Source: Eubacterium minutum ATCC 700079
GTDB lineage: Bacteria; Bacillota; Clostridia; Peptostreptococcales; Anaerovoracaceae
Assembly: GCA_003433295.1 (NCBI GenBank)
Contig: CP016202.1
Span: forward strand, 818,465-853,724
Reading direction: 5' to 3'
Length of the DNA stretch: 35,260 nt
In this document: piece after piece, positions 1 through 8,226 of the stretch
Position numbering within the stretch: position 1 is the first letter of the stretch
Layout: every line of letters begins with the position of its first letter
Position numbers and translations under genes: made by a program
Notes under the pieces: generated by a model
Databases searched by the model: none
Told to the model about the DNA's origin: nothing
Seen by the model: the letters and a program-made list of their open reading frames with translations, nothing else

Positions 1-1638
1 ACCCAGTCCTCCCGTGAGTTTTCCGATTCCTTTATTGTTTCGTCCTCCTGTGAGCAGAATTATGGCGGCTCCGACAATACAGACAACCCTGCCCGCAGGC
101 GCCGCGCCCGCGGATATATTGCTTCCCGCAAGCCACAGTCCTCCGCCGACTATTACCATGTACCATGAGAATACGTCAAATACCGCATCTTTCAAATTCC
201 CCCGCCTGATCATCATGTAAGCGTTGATTCCCATGCCCGCAAAGAGATGAACAACGCCGAACAGAAGCGAGAATATCAAAAGCTTGGTGGGATCGTCTAT
301 AGGATTGAACCATATGGCTCCCACGTTCACCTTATGCCCGAAAACCGTCTTGGTAAATGACGGTATGAAATCGCCGAACCAGCCTCCGAACATAGCTCCC
401 CAGAACACTGTCGCGATTCCGCAGAAAAGAAACATCTTTATCATTTTTCGGGTAAGACCCTCGATGTCATACTTTCTTAAAATAAAGAAGCACGCTACCG
501 TCAGTATCAGTCCGTATCCCGCATCGCTCAACATCATACCGAAGAACATAGCATAGAAAATCGAGAATATGTCTGTCGGATCAAATCCCCGATAATCCGG
601 CAGCGAGTACATCTCCGTAATCGCCGAAAACGGCGTTCCGAATGAACTGTTTCTGACAAGCACGGGAACCTCTTCGTCATCCTTCGGCTTCCGATATGCG
701 TACAGGCAGTCATGCCGTTCCAGAACTTTCTCAACGTCCTTCTTGCACTCGACGGGGATCCAGCCTTCAAGCTTGAAAGTTTTTTCCGTCTTCAGGAAAC
801 TGCCTTTGATTTTCTCGCGGTCTCTTTCTATGATCAGCTGATCCTGCAGACACTCGATATTATTCTTCATGTGCTCGCACTTCGCAATGTCCGCTTCCAG
901 AGCTTTTATTTCTTTCCTGCCCGCCGCAATCTCCTTTTCAAATCGTTTTCTGTTTTCTGCGACCGTTCCCGTATGATTCTCAAACGGCGCCGGAGTGTAA
1001 CCCCACTGTTTCAGAACCGTGACGACATCGCCGTGTTCAGTCTTCAAATCCGCAGTGAATATATATATCATATCCTTATCTCGGTTTACGGTTTCTATGC
1101 TCGCGCTGTCGCTGACTTTCGCGACGGCTTCCCGCAAGTCATCTACATTGACCGTAGCCGGAACCACCCCGAGCTCAAAACGAACCTGACGCGTTTCCCG
1201 TATCTCAAGCGGCATATCATATCTGCTCCATGCTTCCAGCGTCTTGAGTTTAAGAGCCGCTTTGTTCATTTTTTCCTTGCGGATGCGCAACTTTTTATTC
1301 ACTGACATCAAATGGTTCACATTCTCAAGGATTTCATCTCTTCTCGAAAGAACTTTGTCGAATTCGGACTTTCTTATCTTTCTTCTCGTTATGAACAACG
1401 GCTGTTTTTCTCTGCCGTGTTTGTGAAGCAGATTCAGAGCGGTACCGATTCTTGCGATTCCGGCATCCAGTCCGGCCACAGTATCCTCATCTCCGTCAAG
1501 GCTTACAACTCCCTCCGGAATGTCGCCCTCACGCAGCGCATCGGTCTGTTCGGTGATTTCGACAACACCCAAATCCATCAAATCTGCGAGCAGGTCTTCC
1601 TTAGCCGCGTCAATACCTATGACAGCCAGTTTTTCCAT
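1..1638 (-). CDS. ntpI: V-type ATP synthase subunit I, C-terminus cut by window edge
   Basis: Membrane stator/channel subunit (subunit a/I family) of a V/A-type ATPase that couples H+ or Na+ flow to ATP synthesis or hydrolysis. 546 codons are visible, starting MEKLAVIGID. The first ~340 residues are a soluble, charged, coiled-coil-rich arm. Hydrophobic segments follow, including IFYAMFFGMMLSDAGYGLIL and MFLFCGIATVFWGAMFGGWFGDF, which are typical of the family's membrane half. Family members are usually around 640-660 residues, so roughly the last 100 lie outside the window. The start codon lies one base after the ntpF stop with no strong Shine-Dalgarno, which suggests translational coupling. 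The family call is firm; the transported ion cannot be read from what is visible. Confidence 0.93.
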   Translation of the reverse strand, partial: MEKLAVIGIDAAKEDLLADLMDLGVVEITEQTDALREGDIPEGVVSLDGDEDTVAGLDAGIARIGTALNLLHKHGREKQPLFITRRKIRKSEFDKVLSRRDEILENVNHLMSVNKKLRIRKEKMNKAALKLKTLEAWSRYDMPLEIRETRQVRFELGVVPATVNVDDLREAVAKVSDSASIETVNRDKDMIYIFTADLKTEHGDVVTVLKQWGYTPAPFENHTGTVAENRKRFEKEIAAGRKEIKALEADIAKCEHMKNNIECLQDQLIIERDREKIKGSFLKTEKTFKLEGWIPVECKKDVEKVLERHDCLYAYRKPKDDEEVPVLVRNSSFGTPFSAITEMYSLPDYRGFDPTDIFSIFYAMFFGMMLSDAGYGLILTVACFFILRKYDIEGLTRKMIKMFLFCGIATVFWGAMFGGWFGDFIPSFTKTVFGHKVNVGAIWFNPIDDPTKLLIFSLLFGVVHLFAGMGINAYMMIRRGNLKDAVFDVFSWYMVIVGGGLWLAGSNISAGAAPAGRVVCIVGAAIILLTGGRNNKGIGKLTGGLG

Positions 1639-1639
1639 A

Positions 1640-1966
1640 CTAATTATCGCCACAGACTTTCACTATCCTTTCCGTTATCAGCGTTACCGCCTTCTCCATA
1701 TTTGGTTTCGCCTTTTCTGAAAGCTGCAACGCTTGCTTCCTCGTTCGTTCTATTGAAGCGTTATAATCCTTTTCAGATTCTTCCTCTCCGAGTGCAATCC
1801 CGCCTTCGTGAATATCGGCGCTTTTGCTTTCGGCCTCCTCGATTATCTTTTCGGCTTCAGCTTTTGCCGCTTCAATGGACTTCACGGACTTTGCCTTTGC
1901 ATCTTTCCTGATTTTTTCAGCCTTGTCTTCACACTCCTTGATTTTTGAGAGTTCCTCAACAAACAT
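1640..1966 (-). CDS. ntpF: V-type ATP synthase subunit H/G (peripheral stalk)
   Basis: Small peripheral-stalk protein of the V/A-type ATPase, 108 residues from the start MFVEELSKIK. It is almost wholly Lys/Glu/Ala-rich helix (for example KAKSVKSIEAAKAEAEKI), as expected for the coiled-coil stalk partner of subunit E. I chose the ATG at 1966 because a perfect TAAGGAGGTGAA ribosome site lies a few bases upstream; a longer reading frame starting at 2008 would run through that site. It is followed directly by ntpI, matching the F-I gene order of known ntp/aha operons. What remains uncertain is the naming convention (subunit H, G or F), not the role. Confidence 0.85.
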   Translation of the reverse strand: MFVEELSKIKECEDKAEKIRKDAKAKSVKSIEAAKAEAEKIIEEAESKSADIHEGGIALGEEESEKDYNASIERTRKQALQLSEKAKPNMEKAVTLITERIVKVCGDN

Positions 1967-1988
1967 AGAGTTCACCTCCTTACAAAAG

Positions 1989-1994
1989 ATTATA
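1989..1994 (-). promoter_or_regulatory. Probable -10 box for the ATP synthase operon
   Basis: On the minus strand TATAAT lies just before the ntpF ribosome site, giving a predicted leader of about 16 bases. No good -35 hexamer is seen at 16-18 bp, so the call rests on a perfect -10 and its position. Confidence 0.4.
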
Positions 1995-2200
1995 CACCGT
2001 TTGAGCAATAGTTAACAGAATTTTTTGCACCAAAATCCCCCGACAAGCAAGTATACAGTACACTATCCACAGGATTAACGCCTTAAACGATGCTTCCCGG
2101 GCAGTGTCGATTTTCGCAAAGCCTTTGTTGACATTAGCTTCAACATATATTTCTAACGTTCAAGATAAGATGCAAACACAGGCATTTGGCAAATTCCGAA

Positions 2201-2240
2201 TCACCGATACTCAAAGGAGGTGACCATACGGCCACCTCCT
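2201..2240 (-). other. Hairpin holding a strong ribosome site and an 8-codon leader ORF
   Basis: AGGAGGTG at 2215-2222 and CACCTCCT at 2233-2240 form an 8-bp stem, with two further inner pairs around the loop ATAC. Read on the minus strand, AGGAGGTG is followed five bases later by ATG and the short frame MVTSFEYR then TGA (2227 to 2201). This lies about 240-260 bases upstream of ntpF on the same strand. It could be a leader peptide with a sequestered ribosome site, or simply a structured spacer. There is no T-run, so it is not a normal terminator. Confidence 0.25.
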
Positions 2241-2335
2241 AAATCCACGGTTTATCATAGTAAGTGCTTTATATTATGCTTTATGCGCAGACATTCGTTC
2301 CGGCTTTGAGAAAAAGCAATACTCAAAGGTCGGGC

Positions 2336-2540
2336 GTGTTCGCGTCGCCTTATTAACTCAATTGGCGTGCGTCCGCGTAACCTTATCAACTCAAGCGGCG
2401 TGCGTCCGCATTACCTTATTAACTCAAGCGGCGTGCGTCCGCGTAGCCTTATCAACTCAAGCGACGTGCGTCCGCATTACCTTATTAACTCAAGCGGTGT
2501 GCATCCGCGTTACCTTATTAACTCAATTCGCGTTGCCTTT
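2336..2540. repeat. 33-bp tandem repeat array, about six units
   Basis: Five full 33-bp units (2365-2397, 2398-2430, 2431-2463, 2464-2496, 2497-2529) with partial units on both sides. Each has the form GCGTGCGTCCGCRT, two variable bases, CCTTATYAACTCAA, GCG. Units alternate between a CGCGTA-type and a CGCATT-type core, hinting at a 66-bp higher-order period. The array ends exactly at the stop codon of the minus-strand gene 2541-4505. The rest of the gap 1967-2335 holds the hairpin at 2215-2240 and no convincing gene. Confidence 0.9.
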
Positions 2541-4505
2541 TCACTTTTTCATCTCATCTATCTTATACACAAATGTCACGTTGTTGTAGCTATGAAGATC
2601 GCCAAAACTGTCGTACTGCTCCGCGGCATTTTGAACCGCTTTCGCGTTGTTTATCGCCTTGGATATTCCATTTATGTTCAGCTTTGCAAGCTGTGTATTC
2701 AGACTTTTCGTCATTTCCCCTATACCTTTGTTCAACGCCGCGGCGCCTTTGGCAAGTCTTGCGGTTCCTTTGGCAAATTCCGCTTCCTTGTTGCTGAAAA
2801 CAACCATTCCCTTGTGCAGTCGCATCGAGCCGCTGCTCAGTTTGTTTACGCCTTTTGCCAGTGTTCTGCTGCCTCCCTGCAGCGCGGTTATCCCCGCATT
2901 CAGCTTTCGGGAGCCGTCAGCCAACTTGTCGGCAGTCGGTATGACCCGCTTTTCTATTGCATCATTTATCTCCGCCATACCGCCCGCAAGTTTGCCGCTG
3001 CCGCTTGCGACAGTTTCCGCGCCTTTCTTCAGACTTTCAATTTCTTTGCTCGACTTTATGCCTTTCTCAAGTTCACTCACGGCGCCGGTATATGCTTTGA
3101 CACCCTTATGATATTTGGCTATTGCATCAAGTTGACCTCTGATGCCCTGCAACATTCCGAGCTGTGCCTGAAGCCCCGCTTTTTTATTTACGACAGCCTT
3201 GTAGGCTTCCGATGCCGTCTGTCCCGCTTCCTCATACTGTTTGATTTTGATTTCACATTGTTTTATACCTTCTTCTATGGTTTTTATCCCTGCGCTTATT
3301 TGAGCCGGATAATTATCCTCGGTTATGGAAAATCCGGCGCCTGCCGCTGCCAACTGTTTATTTACCGACGCTATTATTCCGTTGACGAGTTGCTCGGTAC
3401 CATTGGTTATCTGATCGTTGTTTGCGGTTATCTTCCCGATATTGCCCGTGACAGACTCAATGACTTTAGGAATTCCGTCCGCCACCCGCTTTGCACCGGA
3501 ATGTACCTGCGCCGCACCCGACTCAAGCGCCTTCATTCCGCTTCCCGCAGTTGAAGTTCCCGGAGCCGTTCCATACAATTTTTTAAGACCTTCAGCCATA
3601 CCGGCGTTTCCTTCAGACAAGGATTTTGAACCCTCTTGAAGTTTGCCGATGCTACCCGCAAGCGTCGGGATATTTTTTTTGATCGCACCGTTGCCCTTTG
3701 AGAGCAGTTTCGTCATCCTGCTTATCCTCCTGCTGACCTCGGTAAGTTTGCCGGCTCCTTTGGCAACCGCCGCATTACCCTTCGCGATCTGCGCCGAGCC
3801 TTTCAGCAGTTGGGCGGTTCCGCCTTGCATCTGCGAAATCTTCCCCTGCAGATCGTCAAGGCTGTTCACCTTGCTCATGTCGATTCCCTTGAACGGATCT
3901 GCGCTTATGTATGAATATATCTCTCCCAGTTCAAAATCCTTCACCTTTGCGGTTATGTTGACCTGCTCGGGAAACATGACCCCGCTGCCGGCAAGACCTA
4001 TGCTCTCCGTCATTCCCGGGGTCGCAAATCCCGTCACGATCTTTCTGTTGCCGTCATCTATGACTTTTCCGCCATATACTTTCACGTTGGAGAACCTGTC
4101 CCCGTCGAGTATCAAACTCGTTACGGCGAGAAAAGGGACGTGGACGTTTCCGTTTTTTATATTGTTCTTATATTCTATGTGTATGATCAGATTCCCGCTT
4201 TCGCCTATCAAATCATTCGCTTCTACAGGCATCTTGTTCAGGAAATACGATACTTTCATGCTGACCGGCAGTTCCTCATCCTCATAACCTTTGTAATGAA
4301 GCTTGTTTTTCTCGCTTACTATCCTCTTATATTCCTTTCCGTCCGGTTTCTGCATGACATACACCGTCTGCTTATTCTCTTCCTTATCCGTCTTTTTATC
4401 GTTTCCCGCATAGGAAAAAGCGGCACTGCTCAGGAAACCGGTTACGGAAATCACCAGTATCAGCGCACAAAGCTTCTTTGCGACATCTCTTATCCTCAAT
4501 TTCAT
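2541..4505 (-). CDS. Secreted Pip/YhgE-like repetitive coiled-coil protein, partner of MMPL exporter
   Basis: 654 residues. The N-terminus has a signal peptide or membrane anchor (KKLCALILVISVTGFLSSAAF, about residues 10-30). A beta-rich domain follows to about residue 215. The long remainder is built of repeated LxxGxxxLxxG-type units (SIGKLQEGSKSLSEGNAGM, KLADGSRKLNAGITALQGGS), the signature of YhgE/Pip-type extracellular coiled coils. Those proteins normally end in membrane segments; this one ends FVYKIDEMKK with none, so it is probably exported and held only by its N-terminus. It lies 127 bp downstream of the MMPL gene on the same strand, so the two probably act together at the cell surface. 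Substrate unknown. Start ATG has AGAGGTG upstream. Confidence 0.7.
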   Translation of the reverse strand: MKLRIRDVAKKLCALILVISVTGFLSSAAFSYAGNDKKTDKEENKQTVYVMQKPDGKEYKRIVSEKNKLHYKGYEDEELPVSMKVSYFLNKMPVEANDLIGESGNLIIHIEYKNNIKNGNVHVPFLAVTSLILDGDRFSNVKVYGGKVIDDGNRKIVTGFATPGMTESIGLAGSGVMFPEQVNITAKVKDFELGEIYSYISADPFKGIDMSKVNSLDDLQGKISQMQGGTAQLLKGSAQIAKGNAAVAKGAGKLTEVSRRISRMTKLLSKGNGAIKKNIPTLAGSIGKLQEGSKSLSEGNAGMAEGLKKLYGTAPGTSTAGSGMKALESGAAQVHSGAKRVADGIPKVIESVTGNIGKITANNDQITNGTEQLVNGIIASVNKQLAAAGAGFSITEDNYPAQISAGIKTIEEGIKQCEIKIKQYEEAGQTASEAYKAVVNKKAGLQAQLGMLQGIRGQLDAIAKYHKGVKAYTGAVSELEKGIKSSKEIESLKKGAETVASGSGKLAGGMAEINDAIEKRVIPTADKLADGSRKLNAGITALQGGSRTLAKGVNKLSSGSMRLHKGMVVFSNKEAEFAKGTARLAKGAAALNKGIGEMTKSLNTQLAKLNINGISKAINNAKAVQNAAEQYDSFGDLHSYNNVTFVYKIDEMKK

Positions 4506-4550
4506 AACTGCACCTCTTAATATATCACTCGTATCGACTTACTCATCGCG

Positions 4551-4632
4551 GCGACATCATCCGGACTCAATTTTATGACATCGCATCCGGACTCAATTTT
4601 ATAACATCACATCCATCCTCAATTTTATGACG
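4551..4632. repeat. 26-bp tandem repeat, three units
   Basis: Units 4551-4576, 4577-4602 and 4603-4628, each ending CTCAATTTTAT and beginning with a GACATC-like block; the third unit is the most diverged. The array begins immediately after the MMPL stop codon and lies in the gap before the downstream coiled-coil gene, so it would be transcribed in the joint mRNA. Confidence 0.85.
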
Positions 4633-6732
4633 TCAACCCTCACCGGCTCTGTACAAATGCCTCATGCCCATCGTGGTTCTGCAAATCAGTTTATCGAACG
4701 CCATCAACATCGACGGCAGAATCAAAATTACCGTAGCCATACTTATCAGTGCGCCTCTCGCCATCAGAATGCACATCGTACTTATGACGCCTATGTCGGA
4801 GTACAGTCCCACTCCGAATGTCGCCGTGAAAAATCCCATCGCGCTCGTTATTATGGAAGGCATCGACATCGCCGTTGCCGTAATTATCGCATCTCTCTTG
4901 TTTTTCCCCGATATTCTCTCCGTCTTGTATCTGGTCGATGTCAGTATGGCGTAATCCACCGTGGAGCCTAACTGTATGGTACTTATGCAAACCGGGATGA
5001 TGAACGCCAGTTCAAGTCCCGTATAACCCGATACGGCCAAGTTTACATATATTGCAAACTCAATGACGATGACAAGTATGACCGGCAGGACTATCGACTT
5101 AAGTACAAAGAATATTATCAGAAAGACCGCCATTATGGAGATAATGTTCACCCGCTTGAAATCCTTCCCCGTGAGATCTATAAGGTCTTTCATCGCGGGA
5201 CCTTCCCCTATTACCTTTACGGACTTGTCATATTTCTCCACCGTCCGGTTTATGTTTCCAATCTGCACATTACATTCAGGCGTGGAAACCTTGTAACCGG
5301 AATTGACCATTATTATCTGGTGTTTCTTACCTACGAACGCCGTTTTTACTTCGTTCGGAAGCATTTCTTTCGGAAGGGCGGAACCGAGCATAAGGTCTGC
5401 TCCCAGCACGGTTTTCACGCCATCGATCTTATCTATCTCTCTCGACATGTCATAGCCCTTTCTTCCCGGAAGTTCGGCATCGGCAATTATCATGTGAGTA
5501 GTTCCTATTTGAAAATCCTTTTCAAGTTTTCTGTTTGCCTCCAGAAACGGCGCCTGCTTCACGGAAAGTCCCTGTCTGCCGTTCAGTATCTTTTCAAAGT
5601 CATACACAACATTGTCCTTCTGATAACCGTATATGGCAGGTATCGCCAGAACCGCAAAGATCAAAAGGTATATTCCGTACCTCGCGGTCAAACCGTGCGA
5701 AAGTTTACGGGTATCGGGAATCAGCGTTCTGTGTCTTGTCTTTTTCAGGATATTTTCGAACATAAGCAGCATTGACGGTAAAACCGTAACACTCGAAATG
5801 ACACCGAGTATGACGCCCTTTGCCATAACTATCCCCAGATCCGTTCCCATGGTATATGTCATAAAGCACAGAGCAAGAAATCCCGCGACGGTCGTCACGG
5901 AACTGCCCGTTACCGATACCATGGTGTCGTCAACCGCCCGTGCCATCGCAAGTTTCCTGTCCACGCCCTCGTCCAGATTTTCCATGTAACTGTGCCAGAG
6001 GAAAATGGAATAATCCATCGTTACCCCCAGCTGAAGTACTGCCGCAATCGCTTGAGTTATATAAGATATTTTTCCGAAGAAAATGTTGCTCCCCATGTTA
6101 TACATAATCGCGACGCCTATGCATAGCAGGAATATGAACGGGGCAAGGTATGAATCCAACAGAAACATCATGATGAGCAGAGAAAGCAGCACCGCAATTA
6201 TCACATACTTGAGTTCTTCGCCCTCACAAAGATGTCTCAAATCGTATATGCATGCGGTAAGCCCCGACGGATAACAATTTTTGTCGTTCACAGCTCGGAT
6301 TTCTTTTATCGCCTCGAGGGATCCGGAATCAGACGTAGAAGTCTTAAAGAATACCACTATCATGGACGCGTTCTTATTGTCGAATTTTTCCCTTACCGCT
6401 TCCGGATACATGCTTCTCGGTACCTGTGGATCTATGACCTTGTTCAGATTGAATACCGAGTCCACATGCCGTATTTTTTTATATTTTTCGGCAACGTCAG
6501 CCACAGCACGTTTCGACATATTCTCGGTCACAACTATGGTAAACCCGCCTTTTCCGAATTCTTTGCGCAAAAGTTTCTCGCCCTTCATGGTTTCCATGTT
6601 ATCCGGCAGATATGAGAGCATGTCATAATTTATCCCCGTGGACCGATACCCTATAACGGCCGGTATCAGCAAGATTGCCGCAACAATAAGGATGAGCTTC
6701 CTGTTTTTTACAATCCTCTCTCCAAGCTTCAT
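4633..6732 (-). CDS. MMPL/RND-superfamily membrane transporter
   Basis: 699 residues from MKLGERIVKN. Two repeated halves each carry an extracytoplasmic loop followed by a block of membrane helices, about 12 in all, the MMPL layout. Visible segments include LILIVAAILLIPAVIG near the start, YVIIAVLLSLLIMMFLLDSY and VMAKGVILGVISSVTVLPSM in the first half, and FLIIFFVLKSIVLPVILVIV in the second. The TMDYSIFLWH and TVDYAILTST motifs in equivalent helices match the conserved GxxxDY of MMPL/RND proton-relay helices. Such proteins export lipids or other hydrophobic compounds; the substrate is not evident. I prefer the ATG at 6732 over in-frame starts at 6759 and 6798. The 6798 start would lie inside the whiA terminator stem, although the GGAGG at 6732 is a little far away. 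Confidence 0.85.
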   Translation of the reverse strand: MKLGERIVKNRKLILIVAAILLIPAVIGYRSTGINYDMLSYLPDNMETMKGEKLLRKEFGKGGFTIVVTENMSKRAVADVAEKYKKIRHVDSVFNLNKVIDPQVPRSMYPEAVREKFDNKNASMIVVFFKTSTSDSGSLEAIKEIRAVNDKNCYPSGLTACIYDLRHLCEGEELKYVIIAVLLSLLIMMFLLDSYLAPFIFLLCIGVAIMYNMGSNIFFGKISYITQAIAAVLQLGVTMDYSIFLWHSYMENLDEGVDRKLAMARAVDDTMVSVTGSSVTTVAGFLALCFMTYTMGTDLGIVMAKGVILGVISSVTVLPSMLLMFENILKKTRHRTLIPDTRKLSHGLTARYGIYLLIFAVLAIPAIYGYQKDNVVYDFEKILNGRQGLSVKQAPFLEANRKLEKDFQIGTTHMIIADAELPGRKGYDMSREIDKIDGVKTVLGADLMLGSALPKEMLPNEVKTAFVGKKHQIIMVNSGYKVSTPECNVQIGNINRTVEKYDKSVKVIGEGPAMKDLIDLTGKDFKRVNIISIMAVFLIIFFVLKSIVLPVILVIVIEFAIYVNLAVSGYTGLELAFIIPVCISTIQLGSTVDYAILTSTRYKTERISGKNKRDAIITATAMSMPSIITSAMGFFTATFGVGLYSDIGVISTMCILMARGALISMATVILILPSMLMAFDKLICRTTMGMRHLYRAGEG

Positions 6733-6796
6733 TTCCTCTGAAACGCCTCCCGTTTCCATTAGACTAACTGAACTAACATTTTTTTCATGATAACAC

Positions 6797-6829
6797 AAAA
6801 CCCGGGTGCTTTCAATCAGTCCCGGGCTT
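6797..6829 (-). terminator. Rho-independent terminator after whiA
   Basis: On the minus strand an AAGCCCGGG arm and a CCCGGGTTTT arm form a 9-bp stem (one G-T pair) with a 14-base loop, followed by TTTT. It lies about 150 bp past the whiA stop and before the MMPL gene. Confidence 0.65.
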
Positions 6830-6981
6830 CGTCAACTATACAATTTCAAACTTTTGTCTAAAAACGGCACATTATCTTCGTATAAGCGAAACCAACACAA
6901 ATGCAACTGAAACAATGCAAGATAAACTGACAAGAATAATGCTCCGGACCGGCACGTGAGTAAATGTAACGCCGACTACCG

Positions 6982-7926
6982 TCAGGGCAGTCTGTCGGCG
7001 AAGGTCGTTATCCTCTGCATCCTGTTATTGACACCCGATTTTTTTAACTGCGGCGTCAACATCTCCCCAAGCTGTGTCAAACTGGCTTCGGGGTTTTCCA
7101 ATCTCAGTTCCGCAAGTTCGCGCAGTTTGTCGGGGAGAGCCGCAAGCGCGCCTCTATCGATGATTTTCCGTATCGCGGCAATCTGTTTCTGCGATGCGTC
7201 GAGGGTTCTGTCGGTATTTGCATTGTCGCAATTCGTTATCCTAACGGTTTCATTTACGATTCCCTTTTTTATCTTTATATTTTCAAATTCCAAGACCTGA
7301 GCGTGAGCCCCCATGATGGCAAGCATATCACTTATGTATCGGGAGTTTTTCATGTATACCGCAAACCGGTCTTTCCGTCTTGTTATCTTCGCCGCCAGAT
7401 CATCGAAAGTATCTATGAGTTCCTTCAGATCTCTCGCCAAATTCTCCGTATTGCAGACAAACTCAAGGTGATAGCTTCTATCGGGGTCGCTTATGGTTCC
7501 CGCGCCCATAAAGAATCCCCTCAAATATGCCCGCTTACGATACTTTTCTTTTATAATGCCGTCCGGAATCCCGTCACTTATGGATTTTTTTCCTTCACAT
7601 GTGAAAAGTATGCCCGTTTCTCTCAATATGTCTTCACTTTTCATCTGTGAGTCAATGGTAAACACGTATGTATGTCCTTTCTTCAAGGCACCTGCTCGGC
7701 TTATCTTAAGCTGCATATCCACGGCAAAACATTCCTTTACGAGTTTCTTGTAATGCCTTGCCGCCGCGGGATTATCCGTGGCAATCACTATTTTGAACCT
7801 GCCGCTGCCGGCAAGTCCGACGCTGCCGGCCGCACGAAAAAATCCTGCCAGCTCAGCCAAACGGCAATTTTTGTTTCTCTCCTCAATTCTCGATAACTCA
7901 TTCTTCGTTTCCGTGGAAAATGACAT
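6982..7926 (-). CDS. whiA: DNA-binding protein WhiA
   Basis: 314 residues with the WhiA layout. The N-terminal LAGLIDADG-like half starts MSFSTETKNELSRIE and contains LAGFFRAAGSVGLAG and AYLRGFFMGAGTISDPDRSY. The C-terminal helix-turn-helix is SLTQLGEMLTPQLKKSGVNN. Known WhiA proteins act in chromosome segregation, cell division or sporulation-linked control, depending on the organism. It usually follows rapZ and yvcK, but here the upstream gene is kce behind a terminator, so whiA stands alone. GGAG lies seven bases before the ATG. The promoter region is occupied by the 27-bp tandem repeat. Length is normal. Confidence 0.95.
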   Translation of the reverse strand: MSFSTETKNELSRIEERNKNCRLAELAGFFRAAGSVGLAGSGRFKIVIATDNPAAARHYKKLVKECFAVDMQLKISRAGALKKGHTYVFTIDSQMKSEDILRETGILFTCEGKKSISDGIPDGIIKEKYRKRAYLRGFFMGAGTISDPDRSYHLEFVCNTENLARDLKELIDTFDDLAAKITRRKDRFAVYMKNSRYISDMLAIMGAHAQVLEFENIKIKKGIVNETVRITNCDNANTDRTLDASQKQIAAIRKIIDRGALAALPDKLRELAELRLENPEASLTQLGEMLTPQLKKSGVNNRMQRITTFADRLP

Positions 7927-8089
7927 TGACTTTCTCCTCTCTGCGGAAAGTAACGTTAACCTTCTCCCCCGTGACAGGTGTCATTGCTTTCTACGCCGCG
8001 ACAAATACTATTGCTTTCTGCATTGCGACAAATACTATTGCTTTCTGCATTGCGACAAATACCATCGCTTTCTGTTCTGCGGAAAGTTC
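7927..8089. repeat. 27-bp tandem repeat array upstream of whiA
   Basis: Three close units (7983-8009, 8010-8036, 8037-8063) of the form ATTGCTTTCTGC, ATTGCGACAAATACT, then a diverged unit at 8064-8089 and two diverged units at 7927-7982. Both outer units carry CTGCGGAAAGT. The array fills the space between the whiA start and the kce terminator, so the whiA promoter must lie in or beside it. Confidence 0.85.
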
Positions 8090-8102
8090 AACCAATTTAC
8101 AG

Positions 8103-8128
8103 AAAAACCGGCAGCCTTCCGGCTGCCG
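8103..8128 (-). terminator. Rho-independent terminator after kce
   Basis: On the minus strand CGGCAGCC, loop GGAA, GGCTGCCG forms a perfect 8-bp GC-rich stem followed by GTTTTTC. It is about 100 bp past the kce stop and isolates kce from whiA. Confidence 0.85.
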
Positions 8129-8226
8129 AAAATCTCTTGAAAATATATACTAACAACTCAAAGCGCAAACTCCGAACGACATGAATTTTCAATTCTGCCC
8201 GTGAAGTGCCTTTTTGCGTAACCAAT

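Noticed and set aside
2180-2205. Possible third copy of the dispersed repeat (CATTTGGCAAATTCCG compared with copy A)
   Set aside because: Only about 15-20 bases agree, with gaps; too weak to separate from chance.
2367-3554. 395-codon plus-strand frame over the 33-bp array
   Set aside because: Most of it is the antisense shadow of the coiled-coil gene; the repeat merely keeps the frame open because 33 is a multiple of 3.
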